Shown: piece after piece, positions 53,594 to 62,249 of the stretch
Layout of the letters: each line of letters starts with the position of its first letter
Position numbering within the stretch: position 1 is the first letter of the stretch
NCBI GenBank assembly: GCA_944320845.1
Contig: CALUJA010000007.1
Location: 62,001-126,000 of the forward strand
DNA: 64,000 bases
Source of the DNA: an uncultured Phocaeicola sp.
Lineage (GTDB): Bacteria > Bacteroidota > Bacteroidia > Bacteroidales > Bacteroidaceae
Direction of reading: 5' to 3'
The notes under the pieces: model-generated
What the model was told of the DNA's origin: nothing
Database searches by the model: none
Seen by the model: only the letters and a program-made list of their open reading frames with translations
Made by a program: the position numbers and the translations under genes

Positions 53594-54636
53594 AAAACCG
53601 GCACTATTAACAATACAGAATAAATGTCTTTATCTTCACTCACAGCCAACGTATAGTTCTTGCCATAAAGCAAGTCCAGACGCTTGCGCAGATTGTCCAG
53701 CCCTACCCCCGAATGAGAAACATCTCCGCATCTGTGGTTGCTGTTACGGCACGAAAAGAAAATCTCCTCCCCCTCTACCCTCATCTTCACTTCCACCAGC
53801 GAAGAAGCCCGGTAGCTCACTCCATGCTTGAAGGCGTTTTCGAGCAAGGAAATGAACAGCAAGGGCGGGACGGGCACATCGGGCACCACAAACGGAAAAT
53901 CGACCGTCACGACAAGCTTTTCCGTATAGCGCAGCTTCATCAGCGCCACGTAGCTCTGCAGAAACTGTACCTCACGAACCAAAGACACACTTTCACCCAC
54001 AGCTTCATAAAGCACATAACACATCAATTTTGACAGCTTGAGGATGGTCCGCTTCGCTTTCTCGGCATCCAAATCCACCAGCACATAGATATTATTCAAT
54101 GTGTTCATGAAAAAATGAGGGTTAAGCTGGTACTTCAAATATTTCAGTTCCGACTCAAGGCGCTGCCGTTCGAGCTCTTTCACCACCTCGTCGTCGTGAA
54201 GTGACTTAAAGAAAAATTTGACCGCCACATTGAATTCCACAAGCAGAAACGCCACAATGATGAGCATCGGCTCAACACTGTCCGGAGGAGAAGGCGGGGG
54301 ATTTCCCGGCACAGCACGAAAAGACAAATGTTCGGCAATCCATATCCGCTGCAAAGAAAAAAGGTAAAACAGCATCCCTATCACCAACAGCAGCGACACG
54401 GCGTAAAGAGGGAAGCGCCTGCGCATAAGCAGGCAAGGCACAAGCCAACAGTTATTAATCAGGAACAAAATGAAAAACGGAGCCAACAAAAACAACGAAA
54501 AAACTACAATGTCCCCGTACGGCCGTGTCATGTCCGTACGCGACTGAATGCTCATCAGGATAGTTCCCCACACAATAAACCACCCGCTTACATAGATAAG
54601 CTGTTCCATGCAACGTATTTTCGTCTGTTTTTCCAT
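53590..54636 (-). CDS. LytS/YehU-type sensor histidine kinase
   Basis: This 348-residue kinase has about four membrane helices (near 12-30, 42-62, 75-95, 120-140) and then the His_kinase domain with QLNPHFFMNTLNNIYVLVD, whose His is phosphorylated, and a HATPase domain with PLLFISLLENAFKHGVSYR and SGVGLDNLRKRL. There is no clear extracellular sensor domain. It is the partner of the LytTR regulator, with overlapping genes. Confidence 0.95.
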   Translation of the reverse strand: MEKQTKIRCMEQLIYVSGWFIVWGTILMSIQSRTDMTRPYGDIVVFSLFLLAPFFILFLINNCWLVPCLLMRRRFPLYAVSLLLVIGMLFYLFSLQRIWIAEHLSFRAVPGNPPPSPPDSVEPMLIIVAFLLVEFNVAVKFFFKSLHDDEVVKELERQRLESELKYLKYQLNPHFFMNTLNNIYVLVDLDAEKAKRTILKLSKLMCYVLYEAVGESVSLVREVQFLQSYVALMKLRYTEKLVVTVDFPFVVPDVPVPPLLFISLLENAFKHGVSYRASSLVEVKMRVEGEEIFFSCRNSNHRCGDVSHSGVGLDNLRKRLDLLYGKNYTLAVSEDKDIYSVLLIVPVL

Positions 54637-54745
54637 AAATTATTTTTTTTGGTCAAAAATATCCCGGCGCACCATACCTGCCAACAAAAATCGACCAACA
54701 AACCTTTTTCCAAGACAGACCCAAGAAACGAAGTCACGGCCTGTC

Positions 54746-54799
54746 CTGCCGAGAAAATCGCACCTTCCGCCGAGAAAAATCCGGCTTCTGCCGAACTTG
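54746..54799 (+). promoter_or_regulatory. Three 21-bp-phased direct repeats, probable LytTR regulator sites
   Basis: CTGCCGAGAAAA (CCGAG from 54749), CCGCCGAGAAAA (from 54770) and CTGCCGAACTTG (from 54791) recur with an exact 21-bp period. The third copy abuts the expected -33 region of the downstream -7 element TATTTTTG at 54824-54831. This is the geometry used by AgrA/LytR-type activators. Confidence 0.65.
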
Positions 54800-54823
54800 T
54801 TTCATACGGTATTACGCAACAAA

Positions 54824-54831
54824 TATTTTTG
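54824..54831 (+). promoter_or_regulatory. -7 element of the lipoprotein gene
   Basis: TATTTTTG lies 28 bp before the ATG at 54859. No TTTG is found at the usual -33 position, which is where the third direct repeat ends, consistent with an activator-dependent promoter. Confidence 0.6.
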
Positions 54832-54858
54832 CGGCGAAAATCAAAACAGCACCAGACC

Positions 54859-55392
54859 ATGAACAATAACAGACTGTTTGCCCTGTGCAGCGTGGCAAGC
54901 GTTGTGCTTACCGCCGCATGCGACAAATATGAAATAAGCGAATATGTCCCCATCCCCAAGCTACACATAGGAGAGACATACAGCCATGTATGTGACGACA
55001 GCAACTACATGACTTTAGAATATGACTCGCTGGGAGAAGAGGTGACCCTCATCAATTTTTATCCGGAGGAAGTGACCGACCTGGAATATATAGAATATGA
55101 TGAAGCGACAAGCACTTTTTCTTTCCACAAGGGAGAGACGGCATACTACCTTATCAGCTGGGAATATGAATCAGAGAATGCCGTGCGCATCCTCTACGGA
55201 CAGAACGGGATGTGGTATGACATGAACGAAAACCGCCGCACCCAGTTCGTTCTCCCCGCCAACGGCGGCATGACAGTAAGAATGGCGGTCTATCCCCGCA
55301 GCTGGGGAAAGATTGACATCACCGTCAACCGTTTCCGCATCGAAGAGTATACGGAAACCGACAATGCTTCCACTCCGGAAGACACTGACTGA
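54859..55392 (+). CDS. Small lipoprotein of unknown function
   Basis: This 177-residue protein has a lipoprotein signal (MNNNRLFALCSVASVVLTAAC). The mature part is very acidic and rich in Tyr, Glu and Asp, with predicted beta strands (YMTLEYDSLGEEVTLINFY) and an acidic, Thr-rich tail. No family is recognised. ATG 54859 is chosen as the start of the signal peptide; the longer frame crosses the regulatory repeats. It is the only gene facing away from the LytS/LytTR operon. Confidence 0.83.
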   Translation: MNNNRLFALCSVASVVLTAACDKYEISEYVPIPKLHIGETYSHVCDDSNYMTLEYDSLGEEVTLINFYPEEVTDLEYIEYDEATSTFSFHKGETAYYLISWEYESENAVRILYGQNGMWYDMNENRRTQFVLPANGGMTVRMAVYPRSWGKIDITVNRFRIEEYTETDNASTPEDTD

Positions 55393-55473
55393 CACCCTTC
55401 AATTTTCTTACCAAACAAGCGCATCATGCGCACCTTCCGTCCTTGCCGTAGTGACGGCCGGGGCGGATGTCTC

Positions 55474-55512
55474 TTTATCCGAAGCATCCGGTCACGGATA
55501 AAAATTTTTTTT
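55474..55512 (+). terminator. Terminator of the small lipoprotein gene
   Basis: The stem TTTATCCG / CGGATAAA with a 13-nt loop is followed by eight T. Confidence 0.85.
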
Positions 55513-55528
55513 GACCGACACATAAACA

Positions 55529-55577
55529 CGTATCCCCCGTTCACCGCTCTCCCGGAAAAGCATGAACAGGGGATACT
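55529..55577 (-). terminator. Hairpin after the CMD/cupin gene
   Basis: GTATCCCC...GTTCA pairs with TGAAC...GGGGATAC on either side of a loop of about 20 nt, 26 bp beyond the gene's stop. The T-run on the minus strand is weak, so termination is possible but not certain. Confidence 0.5.
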
Positions 55578-55602
55578 GTATTATAAACGAAACCAAGAAC
55601 AA

Positions 55603-56448
55603 TTATTTCCCGAGCTTGTCATACGCTTCGTCCGTCACCGGCTCAAGCCATTCGTTTGAAGTGTCCTCGCCCGGAATCTCGAAGGCAAGGTGGGCAAACC
55701 AGCTGTCGGCGGCGGCACCGTGCCAGTGCTTCACATTGGCCGGAATGTGGATTACATCACCCGGCAGCATCTGCACGGCAGGCTTTCCCTCTTCCTGATA
55801 CCATCCTTTTCCGGCCACGCATACCAGCATCTGTCCGCCCCCTTTTGTGGCGTGATGAATATGCCAGTTGTTGCGGCAGCGAGGCTCAAACGTTACGTTG
55901 GCAAAGGGAATCTGCTCGGCCGACACGCGTGCCAGATAACTGTTTCCTATAAAATATTTCGCATAGGCGGTATTCGGCTCGCCGATGGGAAATATCATCT
56001 CGCGCTGGAAGGCGGCCTTCCCGCCGTCGCCCTCCGCATCATCGGCCCATACCTCCTTGGCCAGACGGAAAGCTCCCCATGCATTGGGCCATCCGGCATA
56101 GAATGCGATATGGGTCAGCATCTCGGATATTTCGGTGCGTGTCACGCCATTCTGCCGGGCGAACTGGAGATGGTGGGTGAGCGACGAGTCGATAATCCCT
56201 TTTCCGACAAGGGTAGCTACGGTTATCATGCTGCGGTCGTGCGGACTCAATCCTTTACGGTTCCACACTTCACCGAAGAGTACATCGTCATTCAGCTCGG
56301 CAAACTTGGGAGCGAACTCCCCTAACTGCACGCGACCGGCAGTCTGCGTAATCTTTTCTTGTGACATAGTGACTTGAATATTAAATGTTGAAACGAGCAT
56401 CCCCAAGAGAACGCCTGTCTTGACTGTTGAAAAAATCTGTTTCATCAT
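55603..56448 (-). CDS. Secreted carboxymuconolactone decarboxylase-like/cupin fusion protein
   Basis: This 281-residue protein has a signal peptide (ends about residue 29, VTMSQEK). Residues about 45-135 are a CMD/AhpD-like domain (LSPHDRSMITVATLVGKG, ISEMLTHIAFYAGWPNAWGA) without the CxxC of peroxidase members. Residues about 165-260 are a cupin with metal ligands in NNWHIHHATKGGGQ and PANVKHWHG. Cytoplasmic CMD-cupin fusions are common; export is less so. The substrate is unknown. ATG 56448 and 56445 are both possible. Confidence 0.88.
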   Translation of the reverse strand: MMKQIFSTVKTGVLLGMLVSTFNIQVTMSQEKITQTAGRVQLGEFAPKFAELNDDVLFGEVWNRKGLSPHDRSMITVATLVGKGIIDSSLTHHLQFARQNGVTRTEISEMLTHIAFYAGWPNAWGAFRLAKEVWADDAEGDGGKAAFQREMIFPIGEPNTAYAKYFIGNSYLARVSAEQIPFANVTFEPRCRNNWHIHHATKGGGQMLVCVAGKGWYQEEGKPAVQMLPGDVIHIPANVKHWHGAAADSWFAHLAFEIPGEDTSNEWLEPVTDEAYDKLGK

Positions 56449-56571
56449 GTTCCCAATCTTGTTTTATCTGATGCAAAGATAGCTCGTCATACGCAAAAAA
56501 CGCCTAACCAAATTACGGAGCGTTGTACCACTTTTACAGATTATGAAAACCGTCAGACCCTTCTGCCGCTG

Positions 56572-58047
56572 TCACTCGAGCCGGAACACATCCGCCGCCA
56601 CATGCCTGTATTGCGGCATGGCCATACCGATATCCGCTCCGATGTAAGTCGGGTCGCAGACCGTATAACGGGCACCGTCAATCAGCATGTAGTCGCCCGT
56701 CACTTCCTCATCGAAACGGACGGCCGCAGCCAGATGACCGGGATAATGCAGCAGCACCGTCTTGAGGCCAAGCAAATCGCGGACCAGAACAGCATAAAGG
56801 ATGGCGCGGTCTTCGCAGTCGCTGTAAGGATGAAAGAACATTTCATCGGGAAAGAAAGGGCGCTCTTCACCAAACTGCTCTTCATCCGTCTGGTAGCTGA
56901 AGGCGGTCTGCACGAAGTCTATCAATATGTTTGCCGCCTCCGCCTGACTCTTCCCCGAAACAGACTGGCGCAGCACGGGATAAAGCTGCTCTTTCACATG
57001 GCGGCTCAGTGAAGCCTGCGCATAGACAGCCATCGAGTTTCCGCGCGGATAGTCTTCGTAAAAGTCCATAAGATTACGGTTGACCGTTATGTCCGTCTTC
57101 AGCTCCGGATGGCGTCTGGCTGCGAAAGTCCGCATCTCTGAAAACGATTCCGCCAAAAGGGGTTCGGTCTGGATATGCAGTGAAAACTGCCGTTCTTTCG
57201 GATATTCACGATCGAACAGATAGAATGTTTCCCCATGCACAGACGGGTCGACGATGTAATACCTCTCTCCGCCGACGGCAAGGTAAGGATATTCATAGAT
57301 TTCATCTTTCGATGGAAGCAGCAACACAAGTCTGTTTCCCACCCGCGCCATGCGCACCTTGTATCCCGACTGGGTGAGAACGTACATCTGCATCAGCCGC
57401 GCCTCATCCCGGCGGCCTGCAAAAAAGGCGGCGGTCATCTGTTCCACAAAGCGTACATATCCCCAATCACAGAGACACAGCCTGTCACGCCACGAAAGGC
57501 AAGATGCAACGACGGGAAGGTAGTCGTCCGATGAAAGCCGCTGCCATGCATCCGCCACATCATCCTCCTTCATGCCGCGCAAGACAAAGCGATGCCTCTC
57601 CTCCAAAGGCAGTCCGCACGAAGTTCCATAAAACAGAAAGCTGAAGGATGAAGGCTCTTCCTGCCCTTCTTCCGGCAAGGGCAAAGGGTATGCAGGCTGC
57701 GGACGACCTGCGGGAAGCGTCTGGGGCGCAGTAATGCTGCCCGGCCGCAAAAGATTGTCGGCAGGTTTCACATCGGGTTTCCTAACCTCCGGGCGGGGAG
57801 GCTCGGGACGCTCGGGCACGGGCAGGGCAGGCTTTGCTTCATAACCCGGCCATGCCCGGCGCATATAGGCTGCAAACTCGGCGTTGACCCGGTCACGGTA
57901 TTCCTTGAACTCCTGCCGGCGACGCTGCTTGTAGTCGCTGAAGTCGGTTTGTGCCCTTCGCTTATAGTCTTCAAAAGTTTGGGCAGCCGACTGACTGCCC
58001 AAACAAATCAGAAAAACAACAACGGTTGCAAAACATTTCATACGCAT
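56572..58047 (-). CDS. Secreted transglutaminase-like protein
   Basis: This 491-residue protein has a signal peptide (MKCFATVVVFLICLGSQSAA), a charged helical N-terminal segment (about 24-70; repeats of the type DYKRRAQTDFSDYKQR), a Pro-rich linker (about 74-125), and a large C-terminal region. Near the end lies a transglutaminase core: Cys in YSDCEDRAI, His in YPGHLAAAV and Asp in VCDPTY, in the right order and spacing. It could be a protease, an amidase or cross-linking enzyme acting in the envelope. It is the last gene of the six-gene operon, 12 bp after the lipoprotein gene. Confidence 0.85.
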   Translation of the reverse strand: MRMKCFATVVVFLICLGSQSAAQTFEDYKRRAQTDFSDYKQRRRQEFKEYRDRVNAEFAAYMRRAWPGYEAKPALPVPERPEPPRPEVRKPDVKPADNLLRPGSITAPQTLPAGRPQPAYPLPLPEEGQEEPSSFSFLFYGTSCGLPLEERHRFVLRGMKEDDVADAWQRLSSDDYLPVVASCLSWRDRLCLCDWGYVRFVEQMTAAFFAGRRDEARLMQMYVLTQSGYKVRMARVGNRLVLLLPSKDEIYEYPYLAVGGERYYIVDPSVHGETFYLFDREYPKERQFSLHIQTEPLLAESFSEMRTFAARRHPELKTDITVNRNLMDFYEDYPRGNSMAVYAQASLSRHVKEQLYPVLRQSVSGKSQAEAANILIDFVQTAFSYQTDEEQFGEERPFFPDEMFFHPYSDCEDRAILYAVLVRDLLGLKTVLLHYPGHLAAAVRFDEEVTGDYMLIDGARYTVCDPTYIGADIGMAMPQYRHVAADVFRLE

Positions 58048-58059
58048 CGCTGGTTATTG

Positions 58060-59172
58060 TCAATAAACAGGGACATTTTTGAATGTTATCGTCGTTCCGG
58101 CCAGATTGTATTCCGAATCGGGATAAGCAAACACAGACAGCACCGCATTTATCTTGTCCACGCCCGCAGGCACATTCCGGAGGGTTACCGTACCCCGGCA
58201 GGCAATGTTCTCGGGAAATGCCGCCGTGATGTTGCTCCCGCTTTCCGACTCATTGCGGAATGTCATGACACAGTCGGAGTATTCATTTCCTTCGGCATCG
58301 TAAAACAAGGAGGTAGACCCGTCGATGTTATTTTGCCCCAATGCCTCAGGATGATAGATACGGAAGTCATTTACCAGTCCGAGCCCCATATTTTTCAGCG
58401 TATAGGTGAATACGACCGCCGAGCCGGAACGTTCGCAGCCGATGATGGATGCTTCTATACGGGAGTCGCAGGATATAATCTCGGCCGACGAATAGTCTCC
58501 GCCGTCCGTGCCCCCTTCACCGCCGCCTTCATTGCCGCCGCTTTCTCCCTGTGTGCTTACCAATACCCGGACAGACTGCGAACCTCCGGCGGCATTGATG
58601 ATGAAGGATGTGGACTGGGAGGCGGTAATCTGGCTGCGGTCTATAAGCACCTTGATTTCGGCCGACTTGCCCATGGCTATTTCACCCTGTGCAGGCTGGA
58701 TTGTAAGCCAGGCAACATTGATTCCGCTCACATTCCACGACACGTTTCCGGCATTCCCCGAATTGGTCAGCGTAAGGGTCAGCTCGTTATAGCCCGTATC
58801 AAAGTCGAGCGTGCCGGATGAAAGCGTCAGGTTTGACGACTCGCTTATCGGCTCAAGACTCATGTCTCCCGTCGCACTGCCGCCTGCATTCACCTGAATC
58901 TGACGGACATTCTGCTGGTATCCATTGGCCTGAACCTGCACCTTATACTGTCCCGGCTCCAAATCCACGAACTCATAATGCCCGTCCTGCCCCGTCAAAG
59001 TGGAAAGATTGCCGGGCGAAAGGATGACAGAAGCACCGTATACCGGCTGACTGGTCTCGGCATCCGTCACGATTCCGTAAACAGAGCCGAATCCGGGTGT
59101 CTCATCCTCCGAGCAGCCACAGAGGGATATGCCGAGAATCATGCAAAAAAATGAAAATAAAATCTTCTTCAT
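58060..59172 (-). CDS. Lipoprotein with CarboxypepD_reg-like and BACON-like domains
   Basis: This 370-residue protein has a lipoprotein signal (MKKILFSFFCMILGISLCGC). Residues about 28-110 are a carboxypeptidase-regulatory-like beta domain (VYGIVTDAETSQPVYGASV). Residues about 115-210 are an Ig/BACON-like domain (LTLTNSGNAGNVSWNVSG ... WLTIQPAQGEI). A Gly/Glu linker (GGNEGGGEGGTDGG) leads to a C-terminal beta domain of about 140 residues. It probably is a surface or periplasmic scaffold. It lies 48 bp after the upstream gene in the six-gene operon. Confidence 0.87.
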   Translation of the reverse strand: MKKILFSFFCMILGISLCGCSEDETPGFGSVYGIVTDAETSQPVYGASVILSPGNLSTLTGQDGHYEFVDLEPGQYKVQVQANGYQQNVRQIQVNAGGSATGDMSLEPISESSNLTLSSGTLDFDTGYNELTLTLTNSGNAGNVSWNVSGINVAWLTIQPAQGEIAMGKSAEIKVLIDRSQITASQSTSFIINAAGGSQSVRVLVSTQGESGGNEGGGEGGTDGGDYSSAEIISCDSRIEASIIGCERSGSAVVFTYTLKNMGLGLVNDFRIYHPEALGQNNIDGSTSLFYDAEGNEYSDCVMTFRNESESGSNITAAFPENIACRGTVTLRNVPAGVDKINAVLSVFAYPDSEYNLAGTTITFKNVPVY

Positions 59173-59220
59173 AACGTTTTCTTCTTTTATAAAACAACTG
59201 ATATAACCAATGCAATGTTT

Positions 59221-59835
59221 CTATTCTTCACGGCTCACGGTTCCGTCGCCGTTATCATTCCAATAATCGCCCTTATCGTCTTTATACCTGTTCCATCCAT
59301 CCTGTTTCAAGGTACGTGTATTGCCGAATTTATCCTCAGTCGCATATTCGGGTTCATCGCTGACTGACGAGGAACGATGCCTTCCGGATGATGAAGAATC
59401 GCCGAAAGCGACCTTTCCAAGCAGTGACAAGACCAGAAAGGCAATGACAAGAAAGATGACCACCACACTCCCCACAGCTCCAACCAGCATGGCAAACGCG
59501 CATGACACGAGCATAAACAGCGATTTGCCGAAGATGCCGCCCGGAGAACGCATATAAAGGAAGGCCTGGAACACGTTATAACAGACCAGCATAAACAAAA
59601 GCGTCAATACGACGGCCACAATAGGGACGGGCTCTATGCTCTTGTCTATCATTTCACAATAGATAAGCAGGCAGCCGAAAAAGGCTCCCACCACGGCACT
59701 GAGATATACCACACCGATGCCGAAGGGTTCGTACCCTTCGGCCGAAGCAAACAGGTGGCGGTCTATCTTCTCAAAATTCTTTAAAAAATAATAACCGGCT
59801 ATCAAACCGAGAATCACCAATACGATTGTTCCCAT
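59221..59835 (-). CDS. Membrane protein of unknown function (204 aa)
   Basis: It has four to five membrane helices: about 2-20, 43-62, 73-92, and two close ones between 103 and 140. A hydrophilic Ser-rich tail of about 60 residues ends with acidic and aromatic stretches (DGWNRYKDDKGDYWNDNGDG). The tail is probably cytoplasmic or periplasmic depending on orientation. No family is recognised. It is in the six-gene operon, 16 bp after the next upstream gene. Confidence 0.82.
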   Translation of the reverse strand: MGTIVLVILGLIAGYYFLKNFEKIDRHLFASAEGYEPFGIGVVYLSAVVGAFFGCLLIYCEMIDKSIEPVPIVAVVLTLLFMLVCYNVFQAFLYMRSPGGIFGKSLFMLVSCAFAMLVGAVGSVVVIFLVIAFLVLSLLGKVAFGDSSSSGRHRSSSVSDEPEYATEDKFGNTRTLKQDGWNRYKDDKGDYWNDNGDGTVSREE

Positions 59836-59851
59836 AATCTGATGTTTTTAA

Positions 59852-60670
59852 TTATTGCTGAAAAAATACAATCCGTACCATGAGGTACAGCAACGCTATA
59901 AACAGAAGCATCGACACCAGAAAACCTGTCGTCATCCGCGACGGTTTCCAAATGCTGTCGTAGTCAACGCCGTCATCCTCGGCAGGAAAAGCCGACGGAG
60001 TGGCAAACAAACGCTTGTAACCGATAATGAATATGACACCTGCCACATAAAACAGAAAGCCTTGCACCAAGGCTAATATGCCACTAAAACTATTTGATGA
60101 AACAATCTGAGTATACGGCAAATCCAAACTCCTAAACCAAACCGAACACATTCCAGTTGATACCGTTACTATTGTATTGATGAAAACACCTATGCACAAT
60201 AACCGAATTGCCGAACGACAAGACACTTCTATTCTTTCATCCCGAACCAAAAAAGAGAATGCTACGCAAGTCAAATAGCCGCAAGCAAACGCGACAAGCA
60301 CTTCCACTATCGTCCGATAAATCGAAACCCAATATCCACCGGGGATAATCCAAAGATACAGAGAGTGAATCAAGCCCAAAATCATATCTCCACACAAGGC
60401 GAAAATCAAAATGCGGGTAAATCGCTCAATACGAAGAGATGTATGCTTCCGCAGCGGCATCAGACCCGCCAGAATGAACAGGATAAAGAAAGCGTTCACA
60501 CAGAAAAGCAGCAAGGCACTGTTTATCATGACAGAGTTCATCACCACACCGCTCAAAAAAGGGCCGACAATTTTCCACACCAGCGCCGCAATTATCCACC
60601 GGCGGGCGCGCTTTATGAGCTTTTCATTCATCCGCAGCTCAGACGGAGTAATTTCAAAAGTCGTTTCCAT
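59852..60670 (-). CDS. Membrane protein of unknown function (272 aa)
   Basis: It has about eight membrane helices (near 28-45, 50-72, 87-112, 118-140, 158-178, 200-222, 245-268) after a short cytoplasmic start (METTFEITPSELRMNEKLI). The general layout, with helices separated by short loops and a hydrophilic stretch near 225-243, resembles DUF2975-type proteins but I see no diagnostic motif. The third position of codons is more AT-rich than in the neighbours. It is 32 bp after the upstream gene in the operon. Confidence 0.82.
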   Translation of the reverse strand: METTFEITPSELRMNEKLIKRARRWIIAALVWKIVGPFLSGVVMNSVMINSALLLFCVNAFFILFILAGLMPLRKHTSLRIERFTRILIFALCGDMILGLIHSLYLWIIPGGYWVSIYRTIVEVLVAFACGYLTCVAFSFLVRDERIEVSCRSAIRLLCIGVFINTIVTVSTGMCSVWFRSLDLPYTQIVSSNSFSGILALVQGFLFYVAGVIFIIGYKRLFATPSAFPAEDDGVDYDSIWKPSRMTTGFLVSMLLFIALLYLMVRIVFFQQ

Positions 60671-60702
60671 AAATATTATGATTATTGATTAACTTGAGAT
60701 TG

Positions 60703-61605
60703 TCAGAAAGTGAGCGAGGCCGCCATCACGGGACTGCCGTCGGGCGAGACAGACGGCGCGACGGCATAATCTTTTACCAGCGGCTTGCGCTTCTTTACCA
60801 CGATGCGCCGTGCGCCCGGAGCCACCACGGCATCTATCAGATTATAGAGATAGAGAGCCGCCGCCGCACCGATACAGATATTCCGCGCTGTGGCAAAATG
60901 GTCGGCCTTCGTGGAATAGCTGTTTATCAACCCGGTATCGTGTGTGCGCATTATCTTCCGGCGGTAGTCCGACCGCTGGTTCTCCGTAAACACGATGCCT
61001 CCGGCCAGCAGGGCCGTGCCGCCCAAAAACAGTCCGCCCTTCAGGTTAGAGCCTTTATAAAACTGTCCCCAGCCCGGGATGATGGCCGACCGCCACAGTC
61101 CGCGAGCACCATAACGGGTGGTCAGCTCTACGTTATCGAACAGGGGGGCCTTTCCCAATTCCGATTTTGCATAGAGCTTGGTCAGGTAATAATCGCCCGA
61201 CCTGTCGCGCTCCCAGTATTCCGCAATGTCTTCCACATAGAGCTTCACCTCACTGCCCTGCGCCTGAGTGGTGGTATGGCTGTCATAGTCTACCCTTTCT
61301 GTCAGCTTCCCATTCTCCCATACCTGCGACAGATGTTCCTTTGACTTATAGTCAGACACCGTTACCACCCCGTTCTTCAGTCCCGAACCTGCTATCAGTC
61401 CGGCCAGACATTTCTCACGCGCAGCGTCGAGTGTCGGTGCAAAAGCCGACTCCACCTCATACGAAAACGTAGGATTCGTGGGCTTGGGAAGTTTCTGAAT
61501 CCATCTGGGCCGCAGCGGTTCCGAGGCACGGGGCTGCGCCGATGCCGCTCCCGCGCCCCCGAGCAATGCCATCACACAAGCAAGCAATGTCAAACGGATT
61601 TTCAT
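60703..61605 (-). CDS. Envelope protein with LPP20-like and DUF5683-like regions
   Basis: This 300-residue protein has a signal peptide (MKIRLTLLACVMALLGGAGAASA). Residues about 45-165 look like an LPP20/FlgT-type alpha-beta domain (YEVESAFAPTLDAAREKC). About 170-270 carries SAIIPGWGQFYKGSNLKGG and a Gly-rich helix pair, the pattern of DUF5683 membrane proteins. The tail is basic (RRIVVKKRKPLVKDY). The ATG overlaps the stop of the lipoprotein gene by 4 bp. Confidence 0.85.
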   Translation of the reverse strand: MKIRLTLLACVMALLGGAGAASAQPRASEPLRPRWIQKLPKPTNPTFSYEVESAFAPTLDAAREKCLAGLIAGSGLKNGVVTVSDYKSKEHLSQVWENGKLTERVDYDSHTTTQAQGSEVKLYVEDIAEYWERDRSGDYYLTKLYAKSELGKAPLFDNVELTTRYGARGLWRSAIIPGWGQFYKGSNLKGGLFLGGTALLAGGIVFTENQRSDYRRKIMRTHDTGLINSYSTKADHFATARNICIGAAAALYLYNLIDAVVAPGARRIVVKKRKPLVKDYAVAPSVSPDGSPVMAASLTF

Positions 61606-62249
61606 AGATTTTCCTCCGCCTGTTTCTTCTTATACTCCTCGAGCCCTTCCGACATCTTATCGAGGAAACGCTCGCGGTCGTATTGCAGTTCAATCACGCC
61701 GTCACGGTCCAGTGCATTGTCCAGATTCTTCTTCAGCTCTTCGGTATCGGTCTTCATCTCCAGACATACATACACCTGGATACTTCCGTCCGTCAGGTCG
61801 TAAATGGAGTTCTTGATGATGCGCGTATTCTTTATCTCCTCGGCCACATATTGCGTCATGACCGACTCGCTGAGCGTCCCCGCCGTCTTCTTCAGATTCT
61901 GATTGGCATTCTGCTCATAATCCTGCGCCGCACCTTCAACGGCCGCCTTAATCATGGCAGCCAGTCTGTTTCGGGCATCCCGCTCCGCTTCGTTCAAGGC
62001 CGTCTTTTCGACATACGAGGTGGCCGTACCGTAAGCCCTCATATTCTCAGATTCAGCCAGGGCCAACTCAATGCAAGGCTCGGCCGTCCGCAGCTTGCGT
62101 GCCGGACGCTGCTGCGCAGACTGCTGTTCCTGCTGCTGTTTCCACAGCTGATACTCATAGTCGGAAGCAGCCGTCTGCTTGGACGACCCGCAAGATGCCA
62201 ACGCGAAAGTCATGCCCAAAAGGGCAGCGGATACAAAGTTCTTTTTCAT
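61602..62249 (-). CDS. LPP20-like lipoprotein
   Basis: This 215-residue protein begins at ATG 62249 with a lipoprotein signal (MKKNFVSAALLGMTFALASCGSS); an in-frame ATG at 62261 is possible. The mature part has a Gln-rich stretch (LWKQQQEQQSAQQR) and an LPP20-type domain (RAYGTATSYVEKTALNEAER). It is the first gene of the six-gene operon. A TATATTTG -7 element at 62402-62395 (minus strand) is about 140 nt upstream. Confidence 0.85.
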   Translation of the reverse strand: MKKNFVSAALLGMTFALASCGSSKQTAASDYEYQLWKQQQEQQSAQQRPARKLRTAEPCIELALAESENMRAYGTATSYVEKTALNEAERDARNRLAAMIKAAVEGAAQDYEQNANQNLKKTAGTLSESVMTQYVAEEIKNTRIIKNSIYDLTDGSIQVYVCLEMKTDTEELKKNLDNALDRDGVIELQYDRERFLDKMSEGLEEYKKKQAEENL

